Assembly (NCBI RefSeq): GCF_018271975.1
Contig: NZ_JAGUCN010000001.1
Coordinates: 62,001-126,000, forward strand
DNA: 64,000 nt
Direction of reading: 5' to 3'
DNA from: Carboxylicivirga mesophila
Lineage (GTDB): Bacteria; Bacteroidota; Bacteroidia; Bacteroidales; Marinilabiliaceae
In this document: positions 24,251 to 35,119 of the stretch, piece after piece
Layout: every line of letters starts with the position of its first letter
How positions within the stretch are numbered: position 1 is the stretch's first letter
Notes under the pieces: generated by a model
What the model was told of the DNA's origin: nothing
Seen by the model: the letters and a program-made list of their open reading frames with translations, nothing else
Database searches by the model: none
Program-made: the position numbers and the translations under genes

Positions 24251-24937
24251 ATGAAAAAGATTAGTTGTTTATTATTTGCTGCAATTTTTGTTTTTAGTTC
24301 TTGTAGCAAGGATGAAGAAAGTGGTAGCGTGACGTTGAGCTTAACAGGTATTAATCAAACCTTAAAATCAGCCGAAAATAGTCTTGTTGCAGACGTGAAA
24401 ATTACAGATTTCAAGCTCTCTTTCAGAGATGTTGAATTTAAATTGGACGAAAGTGATTTAAATGCTACGGAAGTTCAATTTAGAGGTCCTTATGATGTTG
24501 ATTTGATGAACGAGACGGATGCTCTTAGTCAGACTATTGGAACGATTGATATTCCAGACGGAACATACAAAGTGTTGAGATTTAAGCTACATAAAGATAT
24601 GGATAGGTTGGAAACTGACCCATTGTATGACCGTTCATTATTTATGAAAGGAACAATTGATGGTACACCATTTGAATTCTGGCATGATACAAGTGAAAAT
24701 TTTGATTTTGAATACACAGGAGGCATTGTTGTTGCAGGCAATAATGTGGAAATAAACGTGAAATTCGTTATCGACCAATTCTTAAACTCATTATATACAA
24801 TAGATTTATCAAAAGCTGTTGACTTGGATGAAGATGGATTAATAGAAATTAATCCTGATAATGAAGATGGGAATAGTGATATGGCTGATAAATTGAAGGA
24901 AAACATTAAGGAAGCAGCCGATTTGATTAAAATATAA
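24251..24937 (+). CDS. Secreted lipoprotein, DUF4382-like
   Basis: A 228-residue lipoprotein (signal MKKISCLLFAAIFVFSS, lipobox Cys at about 19). It is beta-rich with repeated acidic segments (KITDFKLSFRDVEFKLDES) and a C-terminal DLDEDGLIEINPDNEDG stretch that could bind calcium. It resembles DUF4382-type lipoproteins, but I am not certain of the family. It follows the DUF2892 gene by 78 bp. Confidence 0.65.
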   Translation: MKKISCLLFAAIFVFSSCSKDEESGSVTLSLTGINQTLKSAENSLVADVKITDFKLSFRDVEFKLDESDLNATEVQFRGPYDVDLMNETDALSQTIGTIDIPDGTYKVLRFKLHKDMDRLETDPLYDRSLFMKGTIDGTPFEFWHDTSENFDFEYTGGIVVAGNNVEINVKFVIDQFLNSLYTIDLSKAVDLDEDGLIEINPDNEDGNSDMADKLKENIKEAADLIKI

Positions 24938-24961
24938 TCGCATTGATGAAGAATTACAAGA

Positions 24962-24992
24962 CAGCCTCATGCTTTTGTGAGGTTGTTTTTTT
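24962..24992 (+). terminator. Rho-independent terminator after the lipoprotein gene
   Basis: CAGCCTCA-tgcttttg-TGAGGTTG (with G-U pairs) followed by a run of seven T, 25 nt after the stop. It ends the Crp-DUF2892-lipoprotein stretch before a convergent gene. Confidence 0.7.
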
Positions 24993-25203
24993 AGCAACTA
25001 CATCCCCTTTGTTGAACTGGTGGGCACTTCACAGTACCATAAGAACAAAAAACGCAACAATCACCTTTTTTCGCTTTGATCACCATTTTACAATTTTCAC
25101 ATTGGTAAAAGAATTGGCAAGAATCTTCAGGCATTGTTTCTTCTTTTTGGAAACCACACTCAGGACAGCTTATTTTCGATTTTAGAAAAATTAGTTTCAT
25201 CAT
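24991..25203 (-). CDS. Small cysteine-rich zinc-ribbon-like protein (GDCCVFCSYG motif)
   Basis: A 70-residue protein with 12 cysteines. It has an N-terminal CPECGFQKEE half-ribbon, a second CENCKM pair and a C-terminal GDCCVFCSYGTVKCPPVQ block, which I recall from small unannotated Bacteroidota proteins. Metal binding is very likely from the Cys pattern; its function is unknown. Two adjacent ATG codons (25203, 25200) are possible starts. Convergent with the lipoprotein gene. Confidence 0.75.
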   Translation of the reverse strand: MMKLIFLKSKISCPECGFQKEETMPEDSCQFFYQCENCKMVIKAKKGDCCVFCSYGTVKCPPVQQRGCSC

Positions 25204-25380
25204 TTCTAAGTTTTAGTTTTCGTCAAGCATCCCGAACTACCATCATTCTCTTATTATGTGCAAAATGACAGACATTGGGCTTTAGAAGAGGTGGATAGGA
25301 CCAAAGCGAAATAAAATTATAAAGCTATTGTTCCAGCAATTGTTTCTTTCATAGAAATAAAGAGGAATGTTCCTGATTGA

Positions 25381-25959
25381 TTATTTACTCTTTCGCAAAG
25401 GGAATGGATTCTTTTGACCTAAAGCGCGTGTTCTGAAAACACCCGAGTTGGCTAAGCGAATGTCTTCTATTGTGTAGAAGGCCTTGGGGTTAAACCTCTT
25501 AATAATTTCAGTGACTTCCGTAATGTCTTTCCGTTTAAGCACACAATAAATGATATTTACATGGCCTTTACTTCCGTGGGCATTCATATATGTTACGCCA
25601 TAACCGGCTTCAGACAAACTTTGGATTAATTCTGTGCCGGGCTTTTGTGTGGTAATGCGGATGTTGACATAGCCCAGAGCCAAACGTTCCTCTATTTTTA
25701 AACCCACATAATTACCCATGGCAAAGCCACCTGCATAGGCAATGAAATACAGCCAGTTATCCAGGTTTTGAAACACTTTGGACATGGCCAGCAGCCAGAT
25801 CAGGATTTCGAAAAACCCCAGTATGGGAGCCAGCAATTTCAGCCCTTTTGAAATAAATACAATGCGTAATGTGCCAATGGTCACATCAGCTACTCTTGAC
25901 AGAAATATTAAAAGAGGGATGGCAATATAGGTGATGGTAAAACTGTCTAAGGCCGACAT
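25381..25959 (-). CDS. UPF0316 family membrane protein with DUF2179 domain
   Basis: A 192-residue protein with three N-terminal membrane helices (about 10-30, 38-58, 62-85), followed by a DUF2179 ferredoxin-like cytoplasmic domain (GYVNIRITTQKPGTELIQSL, GHVNIIYCVLKRKDI, FYTIEDIR). The order matches UPF0316 proteins such as B. subtilis YebE. The DUF2179 domain is thought to bind a nucleotide or regulatory ligand; the biochemical role is unsettled. Confidence 0.88.
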   Translation of the reverse strand: MSALDSFTITYIAIPLLIFLSRVADVTIGTLRIVFISKGLKLLAPILGFFEILIWLLAMSKVFQNLDNWLYFIAYAGGFAMGNYVGLKIEERLALGYVNIRITTQKPGTELIQSLSEAGYGVTYMNAHGSKGHVNIIYCVLKRKDITEVTEIIKRFNPKAFYTIEDIRLANSGVFRTRALGQKNPFPLRKSK

Positions 25960-26042
25960 GATGAAGTATTATATGGATTAATAAATTACCTGAACAAAAA
26001 ATATGCTGTCCGTTATTGTGATAAAAATAAAAAACCTTGATG

Positions 26043-27194
26043 CTATTGTGCGCCCGAAGCTAAGTACTTTTTTATAATTTTAAGGGTATAAGTTATGTCA
26101 TTTTTTCGTGTATGAATTCCTAAACTTATCCTGAGGGTTTCTTTTGCAGCTTTATCAGATAGTCCGATTGATTTTAAAACCCGCGAAGGTTTGTTTTGAT
26201 GAGTGCTGCATGCTGAGCCTGATGACACTGAAATTCCATAATAATCCAATAGCATCATCAGCTCTTTGCTACTCACATTGGGGATAGTAGCACTAATTGT
26301 ATTTGGCAGGCAGTTTTCAGATGGCGAATTGATAATGATACCAGGCACAGCTGAACGTAATTGGTCCACCAATAGCTCCTTGAGTTGCTTTGTACGATGA
26401 GTGTGGGAGAGAAGCTTTGGAACATTGTTACAGGCTTTCCCAAATCCTGCGATATTATGAACCGATTCTGTTCCTGCACGCATCCCTTCTTCCTGATGCC
26501 CTCCGTGAATAAAAGGCGCAAGCGGACTGCTGATTCTGGCGTATAATGCACCAACACCCTTGGGACCATATAGTTTATGGGCTGAAAAGGTGGCATAATC
26601 AACTCCTAATGCTTTTACATCGATGGGTATTTTGCCAAATGCCTGTACACAATCCGATAGGGTAAGGATATTGTTTCTTTGGGCAAGTGCTGATATTTCT
26701 GCTATGTTTTGTATACTTCCGATTTCGTTATTTGCCAGCATGCAGCAAATCAAAAAGGTGTCATTATCAATTAGTTTTTCTATTTCTTCAGCCGAAACAA
26801 AACCGAATTTATCGACTGAGCAATATTCCACAATAATGCCTTTTGTTTTCAAAAATTCGAGCGTATTCGCTATTGATGGATGCTCGATAGGTGATGAGAT
26901 GATTTTCCTCTTTTCCGGGTAGAAATGGTTGCTTAAAGTTTGAAGAACGGCGTTGTTGGATTCAGTTGCACATCCTGTAAAATAGATTTCGTGTGTATGG
27001 GCATTAATGGCCCTGCCAACTTGCTCGCGTGCTTGTTCAATAATCTGGCTGGCAACTTTTCCACTTCGGTAGCCAGATGAAGGATTGCCCCAATGGCGTT
27101 TAAGAACACGGTTCATGGTTTTTCTGACAGAGTAGCTCACACGGGTTGTGGCATTATTGTCGAGATAAACCTTTCGTCTCAATAAGTTTAGCAT
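26043..27194 (-). CDS. Cysteine desulfurase (NifS/IscS-like)
   Basis: A 383-residue PLP enzyme that takes sulfur from cysteine onto its own active-site cysteine. It shows YLDNNATTRVS at the N-terminus, the PLP lysine in FSAHKLYGPKG (about 205), the GGHQEEGMRAGTE block and the persulfide cysteine in VSSGSACSTHQNKPS (about 330). The gene follows the C_GCAxxG_C_C gene by 11 bp on the same strand, so both are made together. No iscU, sufBCD or selD gene is adjacent, which suggests a dedicated sulfur donor for its operon partner (inference). Confidence 0.95.
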   Translation of the reverse strand: MLNLLRRKVYLDNNATTRVSYSVRKTMNRVLKRHWGNPSSGYRSGKVASQIIEQAREQVGRAINAHTHEIYFTGCATESNNAVLQTLSNHFYPEKRKIISSPIEHPSIANTLEFLKTKGIIVEYCSVDKFGFVSAEEIEKLIDNDTFLICCMLANNEIGSIQNIAEISALAQRNNILTLSDCVQAFGKIPIDVKALGVDYATFSAHKLYGPKGVGALYARISSPLAPFIHGGHQEEGMRAGTESVHNIAGFGKACNNVPKLLSHTHRTKQLKELLVDQLRSAVPGIIINSPSENCLPNTISATIPNVSSKELMMLLDYYGISVSSGSACSTHQNKPSRVLKSIGLSDKAAKETLRISLGIHTRKNDITYTLKIIKKYLASGAQ

Positions 27195-27205
27195 AAAGTT
27201 GGCTT

Positions 27206-28051
27206 TTATATTTTTTCCAAGGCGTTAATGATATGGCTGCAGCCGCCTGTTTTAATGTAGTCGGAGTGCTCGTCGACCGATTTAAACTGACCCTGGCAGA
27301 TGTTTTTACATAACACTTCCGAATCTGTTTGCATGTAAAATGTTCTTAAAATCTTCCTGGCATCCGGATTATTGAACATGGCCTGAGATTTACCCTGTTC
27401 GCTTTTACTTAGCTGAAGCATTTTATACCATATGGCGGCACTCAATGCTCCGCATGCATGGCCGCTTAAGCCTATGCCGCCGGCAAATCCTGCAACCATA
27501 ATTGATTCCTCTTCGCTACCACCCATTTTTTTGATCAGTTCAGTTGAGCAGCTAAGAACGGGGATACTGAAGTCCGGTTGTTCATTAAGTCCTTTATTGG
27601 CTGCATTTGTAGCCTCTGGGGTCCACTTGGCTATCAGATTAAAGCAGGGGCTGAAAACAAAACCTCTTGCGACGGTTTTTAGCATATAAAGTGCCAGCTC
27701 AAACTTATTCTCCCAATTGACTCTCGAGATATCCTTGCAATTAACCGTCTTGGCTCGCTTCTGAAATGAGTTAACCAATAGTTTTGACGCATTGATGGCA
27801 GTTGCAATAGCCATGTTTCTGTCTTTGTATTTGCGAAACGACTCTGTACCTATCGCTAAAGAAGCACCCCAAAGCATTCCGCATTGATGTCCTTTTTGTG
27901 CAATGCCACCTGCTAATAGATCTGAGGCTTTTTCTTCCAAAGGTTTTACATTGTCAAATTCATGATTCAACAGGTGGAACATGGCGTGAGAGCAGGCTCC
28001 GTCCTTCCAGAATGTTTTTCGGGGGTTCAATTTGGTTTTGATGGTGTTCAT
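27206..28051 (-). CDS. Tandem C_GCAxxG_C_C-type redox protein
   Basis: A 281-residue protein with two segments of the C_GCAxxG_C_C kind. The first is DGACSHAMFHLL...GIAQKGHQCGMLWGAS; the second is FAGGIGLSGHACGALSAAI...C..C with a GGCSHII end. These proteins are often exported or cytoplasmic redox-active proteins with clustered cysteines that may bind Fe-S or other metal. The operon with a cysteine desulfurase supports a role in sulfur or Fe-S chemistry. Compared with the single-domain member at 37249, this one is about twice as long. Confidence 0.75.
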   Translation of the reverse strand: MNTIKTKLNPRKTFWKDGACSHAMFHLLNHEFDNVKPLEEKASDLLAGGIAQKGHQCGMLWGASLAIGTESFRKYKDRNMAIATAINASKLLVNSFQKRAKTVNCKDISRVNWENKFELALYMLKTVARGFVFSPCFNLIAKWTPEATNAANKGLNEQPDFSIPVLSCSTELIKKMGGSEEESIMVAGFAGGIGLSGHACGALSAAIWYKMLQLSKSEQGKSQAMFNNPDARKILRTFYMQTDSEVLCKNICQGQFKSVDEHSDYIKTGGCSHIINALEKI

Positions 28052-28248
28052 CGTTTAGAGTTGTTTTGGGTGTTAGATGATTATGTCTCAAATACATTCA
28101 ACGATCCGGATTGGGCTTTCGAAAGAATCGGTCGTTTGGTGCACATATAATTATGTGGAAGTTACGGACTTAATTTAAAACTTGCCTAATTGTAATTGGC
28201 AAAGAGCTTATCGTGAAAGTTATTGTGGGTGATGAGGACTTTGAAAAA

Positions 28249-28296
28249 AACAAAGGCCTTGGATATGCTCCAAAGCCTTTGTTATTTTTATAAGCT
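28249..28296 (-). terminator. Terminator downstream of pgi
   Basis: CAAAGGC (28251-28257) pairs with GCCTTTG across a roughly 17-nt loop that also contains complementary bases. On the minus strand the hairpin is followed by a run of seven T. It lies 40 bp after the pgi stop. T-rich sequence on the other side could make it act in both directions. Confidence 0.7.
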
Positions 28297-28334
28297 GCAA
28301 ATAGACTCACTACTCACATTTGTGTTCTCATCTC

Positions 28335-30104
<1,770 letters not shown>

Positions 30105-30145
30105 TTATTGTTTACGATTTTCATCACTATTAGTGCAAAGCTATC

Positions 30146-30523
30146 TTACAAGCCATTTACTTTTAGGTGTATGCCATTTTTTATTTCATCAACATTAAAA
30201 TTGACCAATATACCAAGTTTTAGGCCTGTGATTTTGAGGTAAGTCAATACCTGCTTATGATGCACTTCCGCCAGGTTTTCAACAGATTTAATTTCAACAA
30301 CAACCTTATCTTCTACCAATAAATCAAGGCGAAAACCTACATCTAACTTGCTGCCTTTATAATGCACAGGTACCGCAACTTCCTTGCTGACATTTAATCC
30401 GGCTTCTTGTAATTCGTAAATTAACGCAGCTGAATATACCGATTCAAATAGGCCAGGGCCCAGTGTATTGTATACATTAAATATAGCTTCTCGTATTTGA
30501 TAAGATATATCATTTTCAGTCAT
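30146..30523 (-). CDS. GxxExxY protein (PDDEXK_3 nuclease-like family)
   Basis: A 125-residue protein with the diagnostic LGPGLFESVY (GxxExxY) near residue 22, then FRLDLLVEDKVVVEIKSVENL, which supplies the D...ExK core of PD-(D/E)XK nuclease-like folds. The family is very common in Bacteroidota and its function is not established. It lies between gpsA and pgi, which are neighbours in many Bacteroidales genomes, and is bracketed by inverted ATCTGCG-type arms, as expected for a mobile insertion. Confidence 0.93.
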   Translation of the reverse strand: MTENDISYQIREAIFNVYNTLGPGLFESVYSAALIYELQEAGLNVSKEVAVPVHYKGSKLDVGFRLDLLVEDKVVVEIKSVENLAEVHHKQVLTYLKITGLKLGILVNFNVDEIKNGIHLKVNGL

Positions 30524-30571
30524 GGTACTGAGTTTGTTTTCACGTATTTTCCGTCAAACGATTCTACGTTT

Positions 30572-30589
30572 ATCTGTGAAATCTGCGGG
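30572..30589. repeat. Right arm of the GxxExxY cassette
   Basis: ATCTGTGAAATCTGCGGG, inverted relative to 30022-30040. It ends 5 bp before the gpsA stop codon region (30595). Together the arms delimit an element of about 570 bp. Confidence 0.65.
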
Positions 30590-30594
30590 CAATT

Positions 30595-31590
30595 TTATCT
30601 TAGATGCTCTGTTAACAGCCGTATCTCCATAGCTGGCGATATGCGATCGTAGATGATATTGTAAACAGCTTCGGTAATGGGCATGTTTACTTTGTACTTA
30701 TCATTTATTTCATGGATGCTCTTAACAGCATAGTATCCTTCGGCAATCATCAGCATCTCCATTTGGGCATATTTTACCGAATAGCCTTTTCCAATCATGG
30801 TACCGAACATGCGGTTGCGGCTAAACTGCGAATAGGCCGTTACCAGCAAGTCGCCCAAATAGGCTGAGCTCTTGATGTCACGCGTGATAGGATGAACGGT
30901 ATCTACAAAACGTTTCATCTCCTGGATAGCGTTAGAAATGAGGACTGCCTGAAAGTTATCACCATAACCCAATCCATGACAAATACCTGATGCAACAGCC
31001 ATAATGTTTTTCAAAACAGCCGAGTACTCGGTACCATAAATATCATCCGAAATAGTTGTCATGATGTATGGTGTTTTCAGAAAACCTGAAAAGGCACGAC
31101 CTTTTTTGATGTCCTGACAAGCAATGGTCAGGTAGGAGAGGCGTTCCAATGCTACTTCCTCGGCATGGCAAGGGCCACTGATAACACCAATTGATTCGGT
31201 TGGCACACCGTACACCTGGTTAAAATACTGACCGATGATAAGGTTCTCATCCGGTACCAGTCCTTTAATGGCCGAGACCACAAATTTGTCTTTGAGAGGA
31301 GCTGTTAACTTCTTAAGCGCCGACTTGATAAATGCTGACGGGATAGCCAGTATGATGATATCAGATTGCTGAACAACCTCGTTGATATCATCCGAAAAGT
31401 TGATGCGGTCCGGGTTAAATTCAACACTGGTCAGATAGTTCGGGTTGTGCCTGAAGCGTCTGAAGTCATCGATATGTACTTGATCCCGAAAATACCAGTT
31501 GATGGATGGAACATTATTCAATAGCATTTTAGCAATAGCAGTTGCCCAGCTTCCACTACCTATAATACCTACCTTTGATGATTCATCCAT
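30595..31590 (-). CDS. gpsA: Glycerol-3-phosphate dehydrogenase [NAD(P)+]
   Basis: Makes sn-glycerol-3-phosphate from dihydroxyacetone phosphate for phospholipid synthesis. 331 residues with an N-terminal dinucleotide fold GSGSWATAIAKML, the GVISGPCHAEEVA segment, and the C-terminal catalytic helices (KNIMAVASGICHGLGYGDNFQAV, then the SSAYLGDLLVTAYS motif). It lies downstream of lysS on the same strand, separated by a terminator-like hairpin. Confidence 0.96.
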   Translation of the reverse strand: MDESSKVGIIGSGSWATAIAKMLLNNVPSINWYFRDQVHIDDFRRFRHNPNYLTSVEFNPDRINFSDDINEVVQQSDIIILAIPSAFIKSALKKLTAPLKDKFVVSAIKGLVPDENLIIGQYFNQVYGVPTESIGVISGPCHAEEVALERLSYLTIACQDIKKGRAFSGFLKTPYIMTTISDDIYGTEYSAVLKNIMAVASGICHGLGYGDNFQAVLISNAIQEMKRFVDTVHPITRDIKSSAYLGDLLVTAYSQFSRNRMFGTMIGKGYSVKYAQMEMLMIAEGYYAVKSIHEINDKYKVNMPITEAVYNIIYDRISPAMEIRLLTEHLR

Positions 31591-31623
31591 AAATACAGTT
31601 GTTTTGAATTAGAATGTTAAAAA

Positions 31624-31659
31624 TAAGACAAAAAAGGAACAATTACCTTTTTTGTCTTA
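31624..31659 (-). terminator. Rho-independent terminator after lysS
   Basis: TAAGACAAAAAAGG (31624-31637) and CCTTTTTTGTCTTA (31646-31659) form a perfect 14-bp stem with an 8-nt loop. T-runs lie within the arms on both strands. Position 15 nt after the lysS stop. Confidence 0.75.
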
Positions 31660-31674
31660 GTTGATTAGTTCTTA

Positions 31675-33396
31675 TTAAGATAACCAGGCTTTTACATCGT
31701 CTTGCGATGGATTATTTAAGCCCAGTTTATTTTTCTTGTTATAGCCACAAATATCCTGGAAAACTTTCGTTGGCTTCGCTTCTTTCAGGACATCCACCTT
31801 GCTGAAACCTACTTTGCGAATCACCTCGATCCATTCAGCAGGAATGCCCAGCTCTGCAAATTTTTCATCGCTATCAGGCAAAACGCGTTTTTCCGGACGC
31901 ATCTGCGGGAAGAACAACACATCCTGAATAGAATCAGAGTTGGTCATGAGCATGGTTAAGCGGTCGATACCAATACCCATACCCGATGTTGGAGGCATAC
32001 CGTATTCCAATGCGCGCACAAAGTCGTGGTCAATAAACATGGCTTCGTCATCACCTTTTTCCGATAAACGCATCTGCTCTTCAAAACGCTCTTTCTGGTC
32101 AATTGGGTGGTTAAGCTCTGAGTAGGCATTACAGATTTCTTTACCATTCACCATTAACTCAAAACGCTCTGTCAACTCTGGGTTGTCGCGGTGACGCTTA
32201 GCCAGTGGTGACATCTCCACCGGATAATCGGTAATAAACGTTGGTTGTATATAGTTGTGCTCACACTTCTCACCAAAAATTTCATCAATCAGCTTGCCTT
32301 TACCCATTGACTCATCAATTTCAATTTCCAGCTCACCACATACTTTGCGCAACTCTTCTTCGTTCATGCCCGACACATCAATGCCTGTGTGTTCTTTGAT
32401 GGCGTCAAGGATAGAGATGCGCTTGAACGGACGTTTGAATTCAATGGTTTTGTCACCCACCTGCAATTCGGTTTTACCATGCAGGTCAAGAGCGATTTTT
32501 TCCACCATCTCTTCGGTGAAGTCCATCATCCACTTGTAATCTTTGTAGGCTACATAAATTTCCATCACCGTAAACTCAGGGTTGTGCGTACGGTCCATAC
32601 CTTCGTTGCGGAAATCCTTGGCAAACTCATATACACCATCAAAACCGCCAACAATTAAACGCTTTAAGTAAAGCTCGTTGGCAATACGTAAATACAACGG
32701 AATATCCAATGCATTGTGGTGCGTGATAAACGGACGAGCCGCAGCTCCACCCGGAATTGACTGTAAGATGGGGGTTTCAACCTCTAAATAGCCACGGTCG
32801 TTGAAGAACTGACGCATGCTGTTCATCAGCTTGGTGCGTTTGATGAATACATCTTTAACGCCCTCGTTAACGATTAAGTCAACGTAGCGCTGGCGGTAAC
32901 GCAACTCAGGATCGCTGAACGCATCATACACCTTGCCATCTTTTTCTTTAACAATTGGCAGTGGCTTTAGTGACTTACTCAGGATAGTCAGTTCCTGCAC
33001 GTGAAGGGTTGTTTCGCCCATTTGTGTCTGGAAGATAAATCCTTTTACGCCAATGATGTCACCAATATCCAATAGTTTCTTGAATACGGTATTATATAAT
33101 GTTTTATCCTCACCCGGACACATGTCGTCGCGGTTCAGGTAAATCTGAATACGCCCTTCGGCATCTTTTAATTCAGCGAAAGAAGCTTTACCCATGATGC
33201 GTCGGCTCATGATACGGCCGGCAATCACCACCTCTTTCAGGTTATCTTTTTCAGGATCAAATTCCTGTTTTATCTCAGTTGACAGATGAGTGGTTTTAAA
33301 TTCTGCTGCCGGATACGCGTTAATACCCAGCTTGTTTAGCTCTTCTAAACTTTTTCGTCTGATAATTTCCTGTTCGCTCAGTTCCAACGTACTCAT
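31675..33396 (-). CDS. lysS: Lysine--tRNA ligase, class II
   Basis: Charges tRNA-Lys. 573 residues with an N-terminal OB-fold anticodon-binding domain (about 55-160: [21 protein letters not shown]). The class II catalytic core follows: motif 1 near [21 protein letters not shown], motif 2 [20 protein letters not shown] and motif 3 [14 protein letters not shown]. The C-terminal extension past motif 3 (about 70 residues, ending [13 protein letters not shown]) is the usual Bacteroidota form. First gene of the lysS-gpsA-(insert)-pgi row. Confidence 0.97.
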   Translation of the reverse strand: MSTLELSEQEIIRRKSLEELNKLGINAYPAAEFKTTHLSTEIKQEFDPEKDNLKEVVIAGRIMSRRIMGKASFAELKDAEGRIQIYLNRDDMCPGEDKTLYNTVFKKLLDIGDIIGVKGFIFQTQMGETTLHVQELTILSKSLKPLPIVKEKDGKVYDAFSDPELRYRQRYVDLIVNEGVKDVFIKRTKLMNSMRQFFNDRGYLEVETPILQSIPGGAAARPFITHHNALDIPLYLRIANELYLKRLIVGGFDGVYEFAKDFRNEGMDRTHNPEFTVMEIYVAYKDYKWMMDFTEEMVEKIALDLHGKTELQVGDKTIEFKRPFKRISILDAIKEHTGIDVSGMNEEELRKVCGELEIEIDESMGKGKLIDEIFGEKCEHNYIQPTFITDYPVEMSPLAKRHRDNPELTERFELMVNGKEICNAYSELNHPIDQKERFEEQMRLSEKGDDEAMFIDHDFVRALEYGMPPTSGMGIGIDRLTMLMTNSDSIQDVLFFPQMRPEKRVLPDSDEKFAELGIPAEWIEVIRKVGFSKVDVLKEAKPTKVFQDICGYNKKNKLGLNNPSQDDVKAWLS

Positions 33397-33591
33397 TCTA
33401 TTAATCTATTTTTAGAACATTACTAAAATGACAGATTTGCCTGTCAACCGTTATTATTTCGCTTGTAAAAAGTGAAAAAGTTTTGCAAAGATAATGGTTT
33501 TCATCGAATTTGGTATTTTGTCATTTATAAGTTGACACACAATTAGTTTATTTAACAGCTTGGAGTACATTTGTTATAAAAATTGCATGAA

Positions 33592-34218
33592 ATGAAAACG
33601 ATTGACTTTTCGGCTGTTGATGCCTATTTGTTTGATTTAGGAGGTGTTATTGTTGATATTAGTCCACAGGCTGCTATTGATGCCTTTGCCGCCTTGGGTT
33701 TCAATAGCATGCAAGAACACATTAATCAAAGTCATCACGAAGGATTATTTAAACAATATGAGCTTGGGGCGATAACGGATGGTGAGTTCATTGCAGCCAT
33801 TCAACGCGAACTGCCAAATGGGGTAGAACCCAGTCAGATAATAGCTGCCTGGAACGCTATGCTGGTGAGCTTGCCTGATGAACGGGTAACCCTGCTGAAT
33901 AAGCTTCGCAATGAAAAACCTGTTTACTTATTGAGCAATACCAATGCCATACATCGCGAAACATTTATCGGCATGGCAAACGATTATGGTAATCTTGAAA
34001 ATTTGTTTACTGATGTTTTCTATTCCTATCGGATGCAACTGAGTAAGCCCGACGTTCGCTCGTTTAAGTATGTTATAAAAAAAACCAGTATTGATCCTCG
34101 CAGGACACTATTCTTAGATGATTCGCTCGCCAACCTTGAGGCTGCTGCCAGCCTGGGATTTCAAACTGAGTTGGTGACACCGGAAAGGGGTGTTTTAGAA
34201 ATATTTAACGAATTGTAG
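33592..34218 (+). CDS. HAD-superfamily hydrolase (phosphatase-like)
   Basis: 208 residues from ATG 33592 (an in-frame TTG lies 9 nt upstream). HAD motif I reads YLFDLGGVIVDI; the second Asp of DxD is replaced by Gly, as is usual in the YihX-like group (DLGGV[IL][VI]D). Motif II is LLSNTN, motif III lysine is in LSKPDVRSF, and motif IV is FLDDSLANLEAA. The group includes phosphatases of alpha-glucose-1-phosphate and of other sugar phosphates; the substrate is not predictable here. Confidence 0.88.
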   Translation: MKTIDFSAVDAYLFDLGGVIVDISPQAAIDAFAALGFNSMQEHINQSHHEGLFKQYELGAITDGEFIAAIQRELPNGVEPSQIIAAWNAMLVSLPDERVTLLNKLRNEKPVYLLSNTNAIHRETFIGMANDYGNLENLFTDVFYSYRMQLSKPDVRSFKYVIKKTSIDPRRTLFLDDSLANLEAAASLGFQTELVTPERGVLEIFNEL

Positions 34219-34289
34219 TTCAATGTAAGGTAGTATCTTGACTTTTAAAATATAGGTTAATAAATTTATTGATAATATATTGTGTTATC

Positions 34290-35117
34290 ATGAATCGACT
34301 AACCTTAACTTTTTGTGCAACAGTGCTCACTGGCGCGCTTACATTTGCCCAAACCATTGACTATTCAGGACCCGTCAGCACTGCTATGGGTTTTACAAAA
34401 GTGTTTGACAATTCCTCCATGTCAGGACTTAATAATGTGGCTAACCTGGCTTCATTTGAACATTACGCAGTAGGAGCCGCCTATCAGATGCGTTTCAATA
34501 TGGATGAGTTGAGTTCGCGGGCCGCAACACTAGTCGCGCCTAACAGGTTTGGCACATTTGGAGGTGTCATTTTTCAGAGTGGCTATTCTAAGAGTAATTA
34601 TAGTCGCTACGCCTTTAGCTACAGTCGTTTGTTTGGTGAAAGAGTTTCGGCCGGTCTGCAGTTTAATTACCTGACTCATCAAATTGAAGGAGCTGATCCT
34701 GCCAATTCATTTTATACGAGTCTTGGGCTTAACTTCCTGATCTCGGAACAGTGGGCTGTTGGAGTTTTTATACAGAATCCGGAACAGAGTGAACTCAGTT
34801 ACCAATCCACCAGCTATGCAATACCCGTTTTATTCAATGCGGGTTGCCGCTGGCACCCCACTTCGCATTTTACGTTGATTGTAGAAGCAGAAAAGCAACT
34901 GGAGCGCAACCTTATTTATAAAACAGGTATTCAGTTTAGTTTTAATGAACGGTTATTTGCGCGTGGAGGAATAAAAAGCAACCCTGTTGAAATGACCTTT
35001 GGCGGGGGTGTTCGCTTTGCTGGATTTTTCATTGATGCTGGTTTTGCGCATCATCAGCAGTTGGGAATGACTTCAGGAGTGGGACTGAGCTATTCATTTA
35101 ACCGAAAACACCCTTAG
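34290..35117 (+). CDS. Outer-membrane beta-barrel protein, PorV/PorQ-like
   Basis: A 275-residue protein with signal peptide (MNRLTLTFCATVLTGALTFAQ), then AMGFTKVFDNSSMSGLNNVANLAS and alternating strands up to VGLSYSFNR, as in small PorV/PorQ/PorP-type barrels. The opening (gene product names conserved around T9SS) is suggestive, but I cannot assign a specific family. It is 2 bp upstream of the next barrel gene and surely co-transcribed with it. Confidence 0.65.
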   Translation: MNRLTLTFCATVLTGALTFAQTIDYSGPVSTAMGFTKVFDNSSMSGLNNVANLASFEHYAVGAAYQMRFNMDELSSRAATLVAPNRFGTFGGVIFQSGYSKSNYSRYAFSYSRLFGERVSAGLQFNYLTHQIEGADPANSFYTSLGLNFLISEQWAVGVFIQNPEQSELSYQSTSYAIPVLFNAGCRWHPTSHFTLIVEAEKQLERNLIYKTGIQFSFNERLFARGGIKSNPVEMTFGGGVRFAGFFIDAGFAHHQQLGMTSGVGLSYSFNRKHP

Positions 35118-35119
35118 TT

